Shown in pieces: positions 1-10,624 of a stretch of DNA of 42,696 bases (its first letter is position 1; each line of letters starts with the position of its first letter). Position numbers and translations under genes: made by a program. A model generated the notes under the pieces. The model was given only the letters and a program-made list of their open reading frames with translations, was not told the DNA's origin and ran no database searches. The DNA comes from Halomonas rhizosphaerae (GTDB lineage Bacteria; Pseudomonadota; Gammaproteobacteria; Pseudomonadales; Halomonadaceae): assembly GCF_030010555.1 (NCBI RefSeq), contig NZ_JASCQP010000006.1, forward strand, positions 1 to 42,696, read 5' to 3'.

Positions 1-30
1 GGCCTGCCGTTTCGCGTTCCGGGAGGGCGT

Positions 31-609
31 TCAGTCCAGGTAGTCGAACACCTTGACGATGCGCTGCATGCCGCCGACGTTGGAGACGGCCTGGACGATG
101 CGCTCCGCCTCGTTGCGGGTGACGATGCCCATCAGGTAGACGCTGTTGTTCTCGGTGACCACGCGGATGCGACCCGAATCGATCTCCTCGTTGGCGGCCA
201 GGCTGGTGCGGATACGGGTGCGCAGCCAGGTGTCGGCGAGACGCTGGCCGGCCGGCAGGTTGGCGGCGACGGAGAGCTCGTTGTGCACCTCGCGCACGTT
301 GCGCACCTTGCCGGCGACCTCCTCGGCCTTCGCCTGGAGCTCCTCGCTGGGTACCTGGCCGGTGAGCAGGACCACGCCACTGAAGCTGTCGACATTGATG
401 CGCGCATCGCCCAGCCGGGCATCGGTGCGGCCCAGGTTGTGGCCGATTTTGGTCTCGATGCTCTCGTCCTCGACCTGGGTGCCGAAGGTGCGCTCCCCGT
501 AGTTCTCGTCGATGGTGCCGGGGGTAGTGACGCCGGTCACGGTGGTGCAGCCGGCGAGGCCGAGGCCGAGAATGAGCAGCAGGGGCGTGAGAAGGGACTT
601 CCTGGTCAT
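31..609 (-). CDS. dolP: DolP-like outer-membrane lipoprotein with two BON domains
   Basis: 192 residues, close to the length of E. coli DolP (YraP). The chosen ATG at 609 gives a lipoprotein signal peptide: MTRK, a hydrophobic stretch, then the lipobox L-A-G-C with the lipidated Cys at residue 21. An in-frame start further upstream would put a charged extension before the signal and overlap the neighbouring gene. Two BON domains follow, at about residues 46-115 and 125-190. DolP is known to bind anionic phospholipid at division sites and to support outer-membrane integrity. It is the last gene of the minus-strand group lpoA-yraN-SIS-dolP and starts 5 bases after the SIS gene stop. Function is inferred from family and position. 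Confidence 0.9.
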   Translation of the reverse strand: MTRKSLLTPLLLILGLGLAGCTTVTGVTTPGTIDENYGERTFGTQVEDESIETKIGHNLGRTDARLGDARINVDSFSGVVLLTGQVPSEELQAKAEEVAGKVRNVREVHNELSVAANLPAGQRLADTWLRTRIRTSLAANEEIDSGRIRVVTENNSVYLMGIVTRNEAERIVQAVSNVGGMQRIVKVFDYLD

Positions 610-614
610 GGGGG

Positions 615-1247
<633 letters not shown>

Positions 1248-1616
1248 TCAGGACGCTTCGAAGGCATCCGCCACCCACTCGATCTCGAGGTCGGGGGGCG
1301 TGCCGGTCACGGCCAGCACATCGAAGCGGCAGGGACATGATAGCCCGTTGCGCTGGAGATAAAAACGCGCCGCCCGGATCAGGCGGCGCTGCTTGGTGGT
1401 GGTGACGGTCTCCAGCGGGTGCCCGTGGCGGTGGTCGGCGCGGTGGCGGACCTCGACGAACACCAGCACCTCGCCATCACGCATCACCAGGTCGATCTCG
1501 CCGCCCTTGGCATGCTGGTTGCTGGCCTCCAGCGAAAGGCCGCGTGCCGTCAGCCAGCGTGCGGCGAGCTGCTCGATGGCGCCGCCGCGGGCGCGGGCGT
1601 CACGGGGCCCGTTCAT
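1248..1616 (-). CDS. yraN: YraN family (UPF0102) endonuclease-like protein
   Basis: 122 residues, the usual size of the family. The core GGEIDLVMRDGEVLVFVEVRHR matches the restriction-endonuclease-like fold (E-x-D ... E-V-K/R) of UPF0102. The biological role of the family is not established. The start codon lies inside the 3' end of lpoA (17-base overlap), so the two genes are translationally coupled. The SIS gene starts 39 bases downstream. The same order, lpoA-yraN-diaA/gmhA-dolP, occurs in E. coli and Pseudomonas. The family call is firm; the function is unknown. Confidence 0.88.
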   Translation of the reverse strand: MNGPRDARARGGAIEQLAARWLTARGLSLEASNQHAKGGEIDLVMRDGEVLVFVEVRHRADHRHGHPLETVTTTKQRRLIRAARFYLQRNGLSCPCRFDVLAVTGTPPDLEIEWVADAFEAS

Positions 1617-3351
1617 CGCCGAACACGCCGGGGATCAGCACGGGCTGGGGCACGCCATTGAGAAAGCGTGCCCAGGGCAGGCGGCGCTGGATCCGGCCGT
1701 CGTCGCCGGGGCTCAGGGTGCCGGTGGCCCCGAACAGCTCGCTGCCGCTGATGGCCTGCAGCTGAGGCAGGCGCCGGGCCAGCTCGTAGGCATCCACGCC
1801 CATGGCCATCAGCCGGAACATGGCGGGGTCGGACTCCTCGCGCAGCCGGCGATAGCTGTCGAGGAAGGGCAGGGCCTCGACGCCGCCCACGGCCGCATCG
1901 GGGATCTGCCAGGGGATATCGGCGAACAGCACGTCGTCCAGGTCGTGATCCAGGCGGGGCTGCAGGCGGCCCTCGAAGAGGTGGGAGGTGGCATAGATCG
2001 GCAGATCGCCGCTGTCGTAGTAGTCCAGGGTCGGCGGTACCTGGCGGGCATAGTCCGGCAGGGCCAGCAGGAACAGCATGTCCGGCTGGGGGTTGGTCAC
2101 GGCCCGGCGTGCGCTCTCGGTGGCCGAGGACTCGGGGTTGTAGCGCACCGCATTGGCGACCTCGCCTCCCTGGTCGCGCCAGGCATTCCAGAAGGCCTCG
2201 CCGACGCGGCGTCCCCAGTCGTTGTCCGGGACCAGCAGTGAGGCCAGGCGGTGGCCGTCGACCCAGGCGCGATGGGCCGCCTGGCGGGCCTCGTCCTCGG
2301 CGGACAGGCCGTACTGGAAGAGCCCGAGGGCCCGGTTGCGGTCCCCGCGGCCGTAGTTGAGCGCCAGGGTCGGCAGCGGCACCCGCTCGCGCTGCTCGAG
2401 CTCGCTGACGGCATCCTTGTCCAGCGGGCCGATCACCACCTGGGCGCCGCTCTCGCTGGCCTCCCGGTAGAGCGCCTCCAGATCGCCATGGCTGCTGTCG
2501 AGGAAGCTCAGGCGGGCGCCGCTGTCGACGCCCTCGAGGTGGTGGGTGCGAATCCCCTCGCGGATCGCCCCGGCAATGCCGGCGAGCGGTCCGGACTCGG
2601 GGAGGAAGACCGCGATGTGGTTGACCTCCTGGCCGCGCAGCTCACCCAGGGCGGTGATCTCGCCGGGCAGGCGTCGGGCCGCCGGGTGGCCACGATGGCG
2701 CTCGCGCCAGTCATCCAGTCGCGCAAAGAGCCGCTGGATGTCGCCGCCGCTGGAGCGCACCAGCTCGGCCAGGGCGACCCATCCCTGCACCAGGTCGCCG
2801 CCCTCGTCGCTCAGGGTGGCCAGTGACCCGCCGTCTAGCCGCGAGAGCTGGTCCCAGATCGGGTCGTTGAGGTCCTCGCGCTCGGTCTCCGCCTGGACCT
2901 GGATCAGGGCCCGGGCGGCGGCGCGGGGCTCGTCGACCTCGGCCAGGGCCATGCCCAGGCGTTCACGCAGGGTCAGGGAGGCCTCGCGAGGCAGGTCGAC
3001 CTCGTCGAGCAGCTGCCCGGCCTGGATCACCGCCCAGGGGTCCCCCTCGGCCTCGCCCAGCTCCGAGAGCAGCAGGGCCCAGCGTGTCCGTGCCTGGCGC
3101 TCCAGCCGGCTGTCGTCGATCTCCTTGGCGACCTCCAGTGCCTGGGTGCGGTTGCCCTGGCGTGCTAGGATGTCGGCCGCTTCCAGGCGGGACTGCGCCG
3201 CCTGGCCGGGCTCCTGCTGCTCGGCCTGCTGCAGCAGGCGCTGTGGATCTCCGTCGGGCTGTCGCTCGATGATGCCCGGCTGGAAGCTGCAGCCCGCAAG
3301 CAGCAGCGCGGTGAGCGCGGCGGCCAGCGGGCCGCGAAACGAGATCTTCAT
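1600..3351 (-). CDS. lpoA: LpoA, outer-membrane lipoprotein activator of PBP1A
   Basis: 583 residues, shorter than E. coli LpoA (678) and near the pseudomonad size. The start at 3351 has a good ribosome site (AAGGAAGGA) and gives the signal MKISFRGPLAAALTALLLAGC with the lipidated Cys at residue 21. The first half is helical and TPR-like (about 30-250). The second half (about 260-570) is the periplasmic-binding-protein-like C-domain, with segments such as HIAVFLPESGPLAGIAGAI and GAQVVIGPLDKDAV. LpoA crosses the periplasm to stimulate the class A penicillin-binding protein. It is first in its minus-strand operon and divergent from rsmI, 46 bases away. Longer upstream readings run antisense through rsmI and are not credible. 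Confidence 0.93.
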   Translation of the reverse strand: MKISFRGPLAAALTALLLAGCSFQPGIIERQPDGDPQRLLQQAEQQEPGQAAQSRLEAADILARQGNRTQALEVAKEIDDSRLERQARTRWALLLSELGEAEGDPWAVIQAGQLLDEVDLPREASLTLRERLGMALAEVDEPRAAARALIQVQAETEREDLNDPIWDQLSRLDGGSLATLSDEGGDLVQGWVALAELVRSSGGDIQRLFARLDDWRERHRGHPAARRLPGEITALGELRGQEVNHIAVFLPESGPLAGIAGAIREGIRTHHLEGVDSGARLSFLDSSHGDLEALYREASESGAQVVIGPLDKDAVSELEQRERVPLPTLALNYGRGDRNRALGLFQYGLSAEDEARQAAHRAWVDGHRLASLLVPDNDWGRRVGEAFWNAWRDQGGEVANAVRYNPESSATESARRAVTNPQPDMLFLLALPDYARQVPPTLDYYDSGDLPIYATSHLFEGRLQPRLDHDLDDVLFADIPWQIPDAAVGGVEALPFLDSYRRLREESDPAMFRLMAMGVDAYELARRLPQLQAISGSELFGATGTLSPGDDGRIQRRLPWARFLNGVPQPVLIPGVFGDERAP

Positions 3352-3397
3352 GAATCCTTCCTTGTCCCCATGTGCGAGAGCATCCCAGGGAGCCGAG

Positions 3398-4255
3398 ATG
3401 TCCGATACGCTTACCGGTTCATTGTACGTGGTCGCCACGCCGATTGGGAATCTGGACGACCTGAGCCCCCGGGCCGCCCGGGTGCTGGGGGAGGTGGCCG
3501 TGATCGCCGCCGAGGATACCCGCCACAGTGGCCGCCTGCTGCGCCACCTGGGCCTGTCGCGGCCGATGCTCTCGCTGCACGAGCACAACGAGGCCGCGCG
3601 GGTTGACGCCCTGGATGCCCGACTCGTTGCCGGGGAGGACATCGCCCTGGTCTCCGATGCCGGCACGCCGCTGATCAGCGATCCCGGCTTCGTGCTGGTG
3701 CGCGAGCTGCGTGCCCGCGGGCGTCGCATCGTGCCGGTCCCGGGGCCCTGTGCCCTGGTGGCGGCCCTGTCGGCGGCAGGGCTGCCCACCGACCGCTTCC
3801 TCTTCCAGGGCTTCCTGCCGGCGAAGGGCGGTGCCCGGCGGGGGCGGCTGGAAGCGCTGGCCTCCCGCGAGGAGACCCTGGTGTTCTACGAGTCTCCCCA
3901 CCGCATCCGTGACACCCTGGCGGATCTGGCCACCACCCTCGGGGCGCGACGGGTGGTGCTGGCGCGTGAGCTGACCAAGGCCTTCGAGACCTTCCTCGAC
4001 GGCAGTGCCGCCGAGCTGCTCACGCGCATGGAGGAGGACCCGGACCAGGCCCGCGGCGAGTTCGTGGTGATGGTGGCCGGGGCCGGCCCGCGCGGCGATG
4101 CCGAGGCCTCTTCGGTTGAGGCCGATGCGCTGCTGTCGGCCCTGCTCGCCGAGGGGGTCGGGGTCAAGCAGGCGGCCGCCGTGGCGGCGCGGGTGCTGGG
4201 CGGGGCCAAGAAGACCTGGTATGGCCGACTCCAGGCGCTCAAGGACGGGCATTGA
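3398..4255 (+). CDS. rsmI: RsmI, 16S rRNA (cytidine-1402 2'-O)-methyltransferase
   Basis: 285 residues, family length. The start ATG at 3398 follows AGGGAG. The protein opens with the tetrapyrrole-methylase type SAM fold: LYVVATPIGNLDDLSPRA near residues 9-26, AAEDTRHS near 42-49, DAGTPLISDPG near 86-96 and VPGPCALVAALSAAGL near 113-128. RsmI 2'-O-methylates C1402 in the decoding centre of 16S rRNA, using SAM; RsmH (also in this window) adds the base methyl group to the same nucleotide. It is divergent from lpoA. The rnpB promoter overlaps its stop codon. Confidence 0.95.
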   Translation: MSDTLTGSLYVVATPIGNLDDLSPRAARVLGEVAVIAAEDTRHSGRLLRHLGLSRPMLSLHEHNEAARVDALDARLVAGEDIALVSDAGTPLISDPGFVLVRELRARGRRIVPVPGPCALVAALSAAGLPTDRFLFQGFLPAKGGARRGRLEALASREETLVFYESPHRIRDTLADLATTLGARRVVLARELTKAFETFLDGSAAELLTRMEEDPDQARGEFVVMVAGAGPRGDAEASSVEADALLSALLAEGVGVKQAAAVAARVLGGAKKTWYGRLQALKDGH

Positions 4256-4280
4256 GGCGGGGGAGGGGCACTGGTATCCT
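4252..4280 (+). promoter_or_regulatory. Probable sigma-70 promoter of rnpB
   Basis: TTGAGG at 4252-4257 and TATCCT at 4275-4280 are separated by exactly 17 bases. The inferred RNA start near 4288 lies 7 bases past the -10. The -35 overlaps the rsmI stop codon (4253-4255). Spacing and position fit; the hexamers are not perfect. Confidence 0.6.
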
Positions 4281-4287
4281 TGCCGCG

Positions 4288-4651
<364 letters not shown>

Positions 4652-4701
4652 TTCCGAACATCGCCGTGCCTGCGGCCCCCAGCCCCTCGAACGAGAGCCC
4701 C

Positions 4702-5658
4702 ATGCCGTCATCCGCCCCTGAACAGCCCGCCCGCGGCTTTCGCCATGCCAGCGTGCTGCTCGACGGCGCCGTGGAGGCGCTGGTCCACGACCCCGAGGGC
4801 ACCTACCTGGACGGCACCTTCGGCCGCGGTGGCCACTCGCGTGCCATCCTCGCGCGGCTGGCCCCCGAGGGCCGTTTGCTGGCCATCGACCGCGACCCCC
4901 AGGCCGTCGCCGAGGCCGCCGCCATCGATGACCCGCGCTTCACCATCGAGCAGGGCGAGTTCGCCCGACTCGACGAGATCGCCGCGCGCCACGGCCTGCA
5001 TGGGCGGCTGGCGGGCGTCCTGCTCGACGTGGGGGTCTCGTCGCCCCAGCTCGACGACCCCGAGCGGGGGTTCAGCTTCCTGCGCGACGGTCCCCTGGAC
5101 ATGCGCATGGACCCCTCCCGCGGCGAGAGCGCCGCGGGCTTTCTGGCCCGGGCCGGCGAGAGCGAGATTGCCGCGGTCTTCAAGGCCTATGGCGAGGAGC
5201 GCTTCGCCCGGCGGCTGGCACGGGCCATCGTGGCGCGTCGTCTCGAGCGACCCTTCGAGCGGACCGCGGACCTCGCCGAGGTGGTCAAGGCCGCTCATCC
5301 CGCCTGGGAAAAGGGCAAGCACCCGGCGACCCGCGTCTTCCAGGCCCTGCGCATCCAGGTCAACGGCGAGCTCGAGCAGCTCGATGCCGCCCTCGAGGCG
5401 GCATTGGAGGCCCTCGCCCCGGGCGGCCACCTGGTCGTGATCAGCTTCCACTCGCTGGAGGACCGCCGGGTCAAGCGCTTCATTCGCGATCACGTGCGCG
5501 GCGATACCGACCTGCCGCGCGGCATGCCGATCCGCGACAACCAGCTCAAGCGGCGCCTGGCATCGCTGGGCAAGGCGCGTCGTCCCTCCGCCGAGGAGGT
5601 CCAGGAGAACCCCCGTGCACGCAGTGCAGTGATGCGTGTGGCGCGCAAGCGATACTGA
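4702..5658 (+). CDS. rsmH: RsmH (MraW), 16S rRNA (cytosine-1402 N4)-methyltransferase
   Basis: 318 residues, family length. The reading frame is open further upstream, but those starts lie inside rnpB. The ATG at 4702 places [15 protein letters not shown] near residue 13, as in the family. Visible motifs: [16 protein letters not shown] (SAM binding, about 35-50), [20 protein letters not shown] (about 110-130), [14 protein letters not shown] (about 210-224) and the C-terminal basic [12 protein letters not shown]. RsmH methylates N4 of C1402, the same nucleotide as RsmI. It is the first protein gene of the dcw cluster here because mraZ is absent. ftsL follows after 8 bases. Confidence 0.95.
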   Translation: MPSSAPEQPARGFRHASVLLDGAVEALVHDPEGTYLDGTFGRGGHSRAILARLAPEGRLLAIDRDPQAVAEAAAIDDPRFTIEQGEFARLDEIAARHGLHGRLAGVLLDVGVSSPQLDDPERGFSFLRDGPLDMRMDPSRGESAAGFLARAGESEIAAVFKAYGEERFARRLARAIVARRLERPFERTADLAEVVKAAHPAWEKGKHPATRVFQALRIQVNGELEQLDAALEAALEALAPGGHLVVISFHSLEDRRVKRFIRDHVRGDTDLPRGMPIRDNQLKRRLASLGKARRPSAEEVQENPRARSAVMRVARKRY

Positions 5659-5666
5659 GGACGGTC

Positions 5667-5993
5667 ATGGCACAGGGACGATCCGCGGCAACCTCCCCGT
5701 TCGGCTGGCCCCTTCGCCTGGGGGCATCGCCGCGGCTGCTGCTCGTCGCCCTGCTGCTGGCGGCCAGTCTGGGCTCGGCGCTGGCGGTGATCACCACCAG
5801 TCACCTGACCCGTGACCAGTATGCCCGCCTGCAGCAGCTCGAGCGTGAGCAACAGCAGTTGCAGACCGAATGGGGGCAACTGCTGCTCGAGGAGAGTGCC
5901 TGGTCCTCGCCCGCCCGCATCGAGCGCCTGGCCCAGGAGCGCCTGGAGATGCGCCTGCCCGACATCGACGAGGTCGAGGTCATCCGGCCATGA
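5667..5993 (+). CDS. ftsL: FtsL, divisome subunit
   Basis: 108 residues. Bitopic inner-membrane protein: a short cytoplasmic N-terminus, a transmembrane segment at about residues 24-42 (LLLVALLLAASLGSALAVI), then a periplasmic leucine-zipper-like coiled coil (LQQLEREQQQLQTEWGQLLLE). FtsL forms the FtsQLB complex with FtsQ and FtsB and relays activation to FtsWI. ftsB is not in the window, which is usual. The 3' end overlaps ftsI by four bases (ATGA). Sequence conservation in this family is low; the call rests on position plus topology. Confidence 0.93.
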   Translation: MAQGRSAATSPFGWPLRLGASPRLLLVALLLAASLGSALAVITTSHLTRDQYARLQQLEREQQQLQTEWGQLLLEESAWSSPARIERLAQERLEMRLPDIDEVEVIRP

Positions 5994-7705
5994 GTGCCGA
6001 CGCCCGCAGCGGCGTGACGCCGCGTCGCCCGCCGCCCATGGCACCCATGGGGGGGCTGCGCTACGGGGTGATGATGACGCTGGTGCTGGTGGGGCTCGCG
6101 CTGCTGGCCGGCCGCATCGTCGACCTGCATGTCTTCGACCGTCCCTTCCTGCAGGGGCAGGGCGATGCCCGTACCCTGCGCACCGACACCATTCCCGCCC
6201 ATCGCGGCATGATCACCGACCGCCACGGCGAGCCGCTGGCCATTTCCACGCCGGTGGTCACCCTCTGGGCCAACCCCCAGGACCTGCCGGCCGACGACAT
6301 TCAGCGTCTCATGCTGGCCAGGGCCCTGGGCCAGGAGCTGGATGCCCTCAACGAGCGCATCGCACGCTACGCCGAGCGCGAGTTCATGTACCTGCGCCGC
6401 CGCATGACGCCGGAGGAGGCCCAGCGGGTGCTGGACCTGCGCATTCCCGGTGTCCACGCCCGCGAAGAGTACAAGCGCTACTATCCGGCGGGGGAAGTGA
6501 CCGCCCAGCTGCTGGGCGTGACCAATATCGATGATATCGGCCAGGAGGGTCTGGAACTGGCCTACCAGTCGCACCTCGCGGGGGTGCCCGGCAAGCGTCG
6601 GGTGCTCAAGGACCGCCGCGGTCGCCTGGTGCGCGACCTGGCGCTGCTGCAGGAGGCTCAGCCGGGGGGGGATCTCACGCTGGCGCTGGACCAGCGCCTC
6701 CAGTACATGGCCTATCGCGAGCTCAAGGCGGCGGTGGCCGAGCACGATGCCGACGGTGGCACCGTGGTGATGCTGGATGCTCACAATGGCGAAGTGCTGG
6801 CCATGGCCAACCAGCCCTCCTACAACCCCAACAACCGGGCCGGGCTCGACCCTCAGGGACTGCGCAACCGGGCCATCGTCGATGTCTTCGAACCGGGGTC
6901 GGTGGTCAAGCCGCTGGCCATGGCGGCGATCATGGAGAGTGGCCAGTTCGACAAGGACATCGTGGTCGATACCTCGCCCGGCTGGATGGTCATTGATCGC
7001 TTCACCATCAAGGATATCCGCAACTACGGCGAACTCACCCTGGCCGGCATCCTCGAGAAGTCCTCGAACATCGGCATGTCCAAGCTGGTCCTGAAGCTCG
7101 ACGAGCCGCTGGTCCCCGAGATCTATCGTCGCCTGGGCCTGGATCAGGCGCCGGGCACCGGCTTTCCCGGCGAGTCCGCGGGCAGCCTGCCGTCCCCGGC
7201 GCGCTGGTCGAGCAGCCAGTGGGCGGCCCTCTCCTACGGCTATGGCCTCTCGGTCTCGGCACTGCAGCTGGCCAGCGCCTACACGGCACTCGCCAACGAT
7301 GGCGTGCGGATGGCCCCCTCGCTGCTCAGGTTGCCGGAACTCCCGGTCGGCAACCCCGCCATCGATCCCGAGTTGGCCCATGACCTGCTGCGCATCATGG
7401 AGGAGTCGGTGCAGCCCGGGACCGGGGGGCGCCGCGCTGGGGTGCCGGGGTACCGGGTGGCCGGCAAGACCGGCACGGTACGCAAGACCTCGGCCACCGG
7501 CTACGAGAAGGATGCCTACCGCAGCCTCTTTGTCGGCATCGCGCCGGTCTCGGAGCCGCGGATCGTCACCGTGGTGATGATCGATCACCCGCGGGGCGAC
7601 AGCTACTATGGCGGGGCGGTGGCGGCGCCGGTCTTCTCGCGGGTGGCCGGCAATGCTCTGCGCCTGCTGGACGTGCCACCGGATGCCCGGGAGCCGGAAT
7701 CATGA
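5990..7705 (+). CDS. ftsI: FtsI (PBP3), septal peptidoglycan transpeptidase
   Basis: 571 residues (E. coli 588). One N-terminal transmembrane segment at about 25-43, then the PBP dimer domain and the transpeptidase domain. The catalytic motifs are intact and spaced as in E. coli PBP3: S-V-V-K with Ser304, S-S-N at 358-360 and K-T-G starting at Lys493. FtsI crosslinks septal peptidoglycan and is the target of aztreonam-type beta-lactams. It works with the glycosyltransferase FtsW encoded in the same cluster. The start overlaps the ftsL stop as ATGA, so translation is coupled. murE follows 25 bases later. Confidence 0.96.
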   Translation: MSADARSGVTPRRPPPMAPMGGLRYGVMMTLVLVGLALLAGRIVDLHVFDRPFLQGQGDARTLRTDTIPAHRGMITDRHGEPLAISTPVVTLWANPQDLPADDIQRLMLARALGQELDALNERIARYAEREFMYLRRRMTPEEAQRVLDLRIPGVHAREEYKRYYPAGEVTAQLLGVTNIDDIGQEGLELAYQSHLAGVPGKRRVLKDRRGRLVRDLALLQEAQPGGDLTLALDQRLQYMAYRELKAAVAEHDADGGTVVMLDAHNGEVLAMANQPSYNPNNRAGLDPQGLRNRAIVDVFEPGSVVKPLAMAAIMESGQFDKDIVVDTSPGWMVIDRFTIKDIRNYGELTLAGILEKSSNIGMSKLVLKLDEPLVPEIYRRLGLDQAPGTGFPGESAGSLPSPARWSSSQWAALSYGYGLSVSALQLASAYTALANDGVRMAPSLLRLPELPVGNPAIDPELAHDLLRIMEESVQPGTGGRRAGVPGYRVAGKTGTVRKTSATGYEKDAYRSLFVGIAPVSEPRIVTVVMIDHPRGDSYYGGAVAAPVFSRVAGNALRLLDVPPDAREPES

Positions 7706-7730
7706 GTGCAAGCCCTGGGGAGGAAACGCG

Positions 7731-9251
7731 ATGCGGCTGACCGCCGAACGACTCGAGACGGGCCTGGCCGGGCTCTGGCCCGACTGTCGCCGTGGCCTGG
7801 CGGACATCACCCTGCCGGACGCCGTCCGGCTGGCGCTCGACAGCCGTCGGCTGGCCGAGGGCGACGTCTTCGTGGCGGTGCCGGGGGTGGCCGCGGACGG
7901 CCGCGACTTCATCCCGGCGGCTCTCGAGGCCGGGGCCTCGCTGGTGCTGGCCCATGACGACGGTGCGCCCGGGCCCGACGACCCCCGGGTGCTGTGGTTG
8001 CCGGGACTGCGCGAGGCCCAGGGCGAACTGGGCCAGGTCCTGTTCGCCGTGCCCCATGACCTGGAGCTGGTCGGGGTCACCGGCACCAACGGCAAGAGTT
8101 CGGTGACCCACTACCTGGCCGAGCTGAGCATCGCCCTCGGGGTGGATGCCGGCCTGATCGGCACCCTGGGGCACGGCCGGCCGGGGCGCCTGGCGGCCGG
8201 CCAGCTGACCACGCCGGGTCCCCTGGCCCTGCAGGCGGCGCTGGGTGAGCTGGCGGCGGACGGCGTGCGTCGGGTGGCCATGGAGGTCTCCTCCCATGCC
8301 CTGGAGCAGGGTCGCCTCGATGGTTGTCGCGTGTCTGCCGCGGTGTTCACCAACCTCAGCCGTGACCACCTGGACTACCACGGCAGCATGGCGGCCTATG
8401 CCGCCGCCAAGGCGCGGCTGTTCCGTCGCCATGAGCTCGCGCTCGCCGTGGTCAACGGCGACGACCCGCTGGCGCGCCTGATGCTCGCTGGCGTGCACCG
8501 TGGCGTGCGTGTCCTGGCCGTCGGCGAGGACGAGGCGGTGACCCTGCGCGTCATCGACTGGGTGCCCCATGCCGAGGGGCAGCGGGCGCTCATCGCCACG
8601 CCGGAGGGGGAGCGGGTGCTCGAGCTCGGCTTGATGGGCCGTTTCAACCTGGACAACGTGCTGCTGGCCATGGCCACCCTCCATGGCCTCGGGCACTCCC
8701 TCGATACGCTGTTCGCGGCGGCGGCCGGCCTCGCCCCGGTGCCCGGTCGCATGCAACGCCTGACCCGTCCAGGCGCTCCCACGGTGGTCATCGACTATGC
8801 CCATACCCCGGATGCCCTCGACAATGCCCTCTCGGCGCTGCGGGCCCACCTGCCGGGCGACGGCCGGCTGTGGTGCCTGTTCGGCTGCGGCGGCGACCGC
8901 GACGCCGGCAAGCGCCCGCTGATGGCCACCGTCGCGCGCCGAGGGGCCGACCGGCTGGTGGTCACCGACGACAACCCGCGCAGCGAGGACCCGGCCGCGA
9001 TCCGTGCCCAGATCCTCGCGGGGCTGGGCGACCCCGAGCGCAACGCGGTCCTCGAGGTGGCCGGACGGGGCGGAGCGATCGCCCGGGTGCTTGCCGAGGC
9101 CGGCCCCGACGACGTGGTGCTGATCGCCGGCAAGGGTCACGAGGCGTATCAGGAGGTGGCGGGCGTCCGCCACCCCTTCTCGGACTTGGCCGAGGCGGAG
9201 CGTGGCCTGGCCGCCCGCGCCCGGCAAGGCCACGGGGAGGACCCTCGATGA
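7731..9251 (+). CDS. murE: MurE, UDP-MurNAc-L-Ala-D-Glu:meso-diaminopimelate ligase
   Basis: 506 residues. The ATG at 7731 is preceded by a strong ribosome site (GGGGAGGAAA). Visible motifs: ATP-binding TGTNGKSS near residue 117, the carbamylated-Lys region, and the substrate-specificity motif D-N-P-R in VTDDNPRSEDP near 415. DNPR is the signature of enzymes adding meso-DAP rather than lysine, so the peptidoglycan is of the Gram-negative DAP type. Cytoplasmic Mur ligase, third step of stem-peptide assembly. The stop overlaps the murF start (ATGA). Confidence 0.95.
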   Translation: MRLTAERLETGLAGLWPDCRRGLADITLPDAVRLALDSRRLAEGDVFVAVPGVAADGRDFIPAALEAGASLVLAHDDGAPGPDDPRVLWLPGLREAQGELGQVLFAVPHDLELVGVTGTNGKSSVTHYLAELSIALGVDAGLIGTLGHGRPGRLAAGQLTTPGPLALQAALGELAADGVRRVAMEVSSHALEQGRLDGCRVSAAVFTNLSRDHLDYHGSMAAYAAAKARLFRRHELALAVVNGDDPLARLMLAGVHRGVRVLAVGEDEAVTLRVIDWVPHAEGQRALIATPEGERVLELGLMGRFNLDNVLLAMATLHGLGHSLDTLFAAAAGLAPVPGRMQRLTRPGAPTVVIDYAHTPDALDNALSALRAHLPGDGRLWCLFGCGGDRDAGKRPLMATVARRGADRLVVTDDNPRSEDPAAIRAQILAGLGDPERNAVLEVAGRGGAIARVLAEAGPDDVVLIAGKGHEAYQEVAGVRHPFSDLAEAERGLAARARQGHGEDPR

Positions 9252-10615
9252 GCGCCGCCGGCCTGCAGCGCCTGGGCGAGGTCGCCGCGGCCCTGGGGCT
9301 TCCCGCCCCGGCCGAGGATCTGCCGGTCGGGGCGATCGTCACCGATACCCGGCGGCTTGCCCCCGGGGGGCTGTTCGTGGCGCTCAGGGGTGAGCGCTTC
9401 GATGCCCATGACTTCGTCGGCCAGGCGCGCGAGGCCGGGGCCGTGGCGGCGCTGGTGGAACGACCGGTAGACGACCCGCTCCCCCAACTGGCGGTGGCCG
9501 ACACCCGACTGGCCCTGGGGCTGCTGGCGCGTGCCCGGCGGCGAGCCTGGGGCGGTCCGCTGGTCGCCGTGACCGGCAACAGCGGCAAGACCACGGTCAA
9601 GCAGATGCTGGCGACCCTGCTGGCGCGGTGCGGGTCGACGCTGTCCACCCAGGGCAACCTGAACAACGACATCGGTGCGCCCCTGACCCTGCTGGCCCTG
9701 GAGACCGGGCACCGCCAGGCGGTGGTGGAACTGGGCGCCAACCATCTCGGCGAGATCGCCTGGACCACGATCCTGGCCGAGCCCCGGGTGGCGGTGATCA
9801 CCAATGTCACCGGTGCCCACGTGGGCGAATTCGGCGGCATGGGCCGTATCGCCCAGGCCAAGGCCGAGATCCTGGCCGGCCTGCCGGCCGACGGCGTGGC
9901 AGTGCTCAACCGCGACGACGCCTTCTTCGCCACCTGGGCGCGCCTGGCGGCGCCCCGCGAGGTGCTCGACTTCGGCCTGGAGCCGCGGGCGCGCCTGCGT
10001 GCCGAGGCGCTGGCCTGTGACGCCCTCGGACGCTATGCTTTCACGCTTGTCCGGGACGGCCGCGAGGTCGGGCGCGTCCAGCTGGCCATGCTGGGCCGGC
10101 ACAACGTGGCCAATGCCCTGGCGGCCTCGGCCGCGGCCCTGGCCATGGGGCTCGCGGAGCGCGAGGTGCTGGCCGGGCTCGAGACGGTGGCACCGATGCC
10201 GGGCCGGATGAGCGTGGTGGAGGGCTTCAACGCCTCGCGGCTGCTGGACGATACCTATAATGCCAACCCCGGCGCGGTGAAGGCGGCGCTCGATGCCCTG
10301 GTGACGCTGCCCGGCCCGCACTGGTGCCTGCTGGGTGCCATGGGCGAACTGGGGGGTGAGTCCGACCGGCTGCATGCCGAGCTCGGGCACTACGCGCGGG
10401 AACGGGGAATCGATTTCCTGGGTACCCTCGGCGAGCCGGCGAGACCGGCCAGCCAGGCCTTCGGTGAAGGCGGGGTCCATTTCGACGATCGGGAGGCGCT
10501 GATGCGCCACGTCCTCCACCATCTACCGTCCGGGGCCAGCGTACTGGTCAAGGGCTCGCGCAGTGCCGGCATGGAACGAGTCGTGGCGGCCCTGCGCGCG
10601 GATGCTTCAAGGTGA
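9248..10615 (+). CDS. murF: MurF, UDP-MurNAc-tripeptide:D-alanyl-D-alanine ligase
   Basis: 455 residues (E. coli 452). Three-domain Mur ligase: N-terminal UDP-binding domain with VTDTRRLAPGGLFVAL (about 32-47), ATP-binding VTGNSGKTTVKQML (about 108-121), then LLDDTYNANPGAVKAAL (about 332-348) in the C-terminal domain. It adds D-Ala-D-Ala, produced by Ddl of the same cluster, to complete the pentapeptide. The start overlaps murE. mraY begins 9 bases after its stop. Confidence 0.95.
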   Translation: MSAAGLQRLGEVAAALGLPAPAEDLPVGAIVTDTRRLAPGGLFVALRGERFDAHDFVGQAREAGAVAALVERPVDDPLPQLAVADTRLALGLLARARRRAWGGPLVAVTGNSGKTTVKQMLATLLARCGSTLSTQGNLNNDIGAPLTLLALETGHRQAVVELGANHLGEIAWTTILAEPRVAVITNVTGAHVGEFGGMGRIAQAKAEILAGLPADGVAVLNRDDAFFATWARLAAPREVLDFGLEPRARLRAEALACDALGRYAFTLVRDGREVGRVQLAMLGRHNVANALAASAAALAMGLAEREVLAGLETVAPMPGRMSVVEGFNASRLLDDTYNANPGAVKAALDALVTLPGPHWCLLGAMGELGGESDRLHAELGHYARERGIDFLGTLGEPARPASQAFGEGGVHFDDREALMRHVLHHLPSGASVLVKGSRSAGMERVVAALRADASR

Positions 10616-10624
10616 ACGCGATAC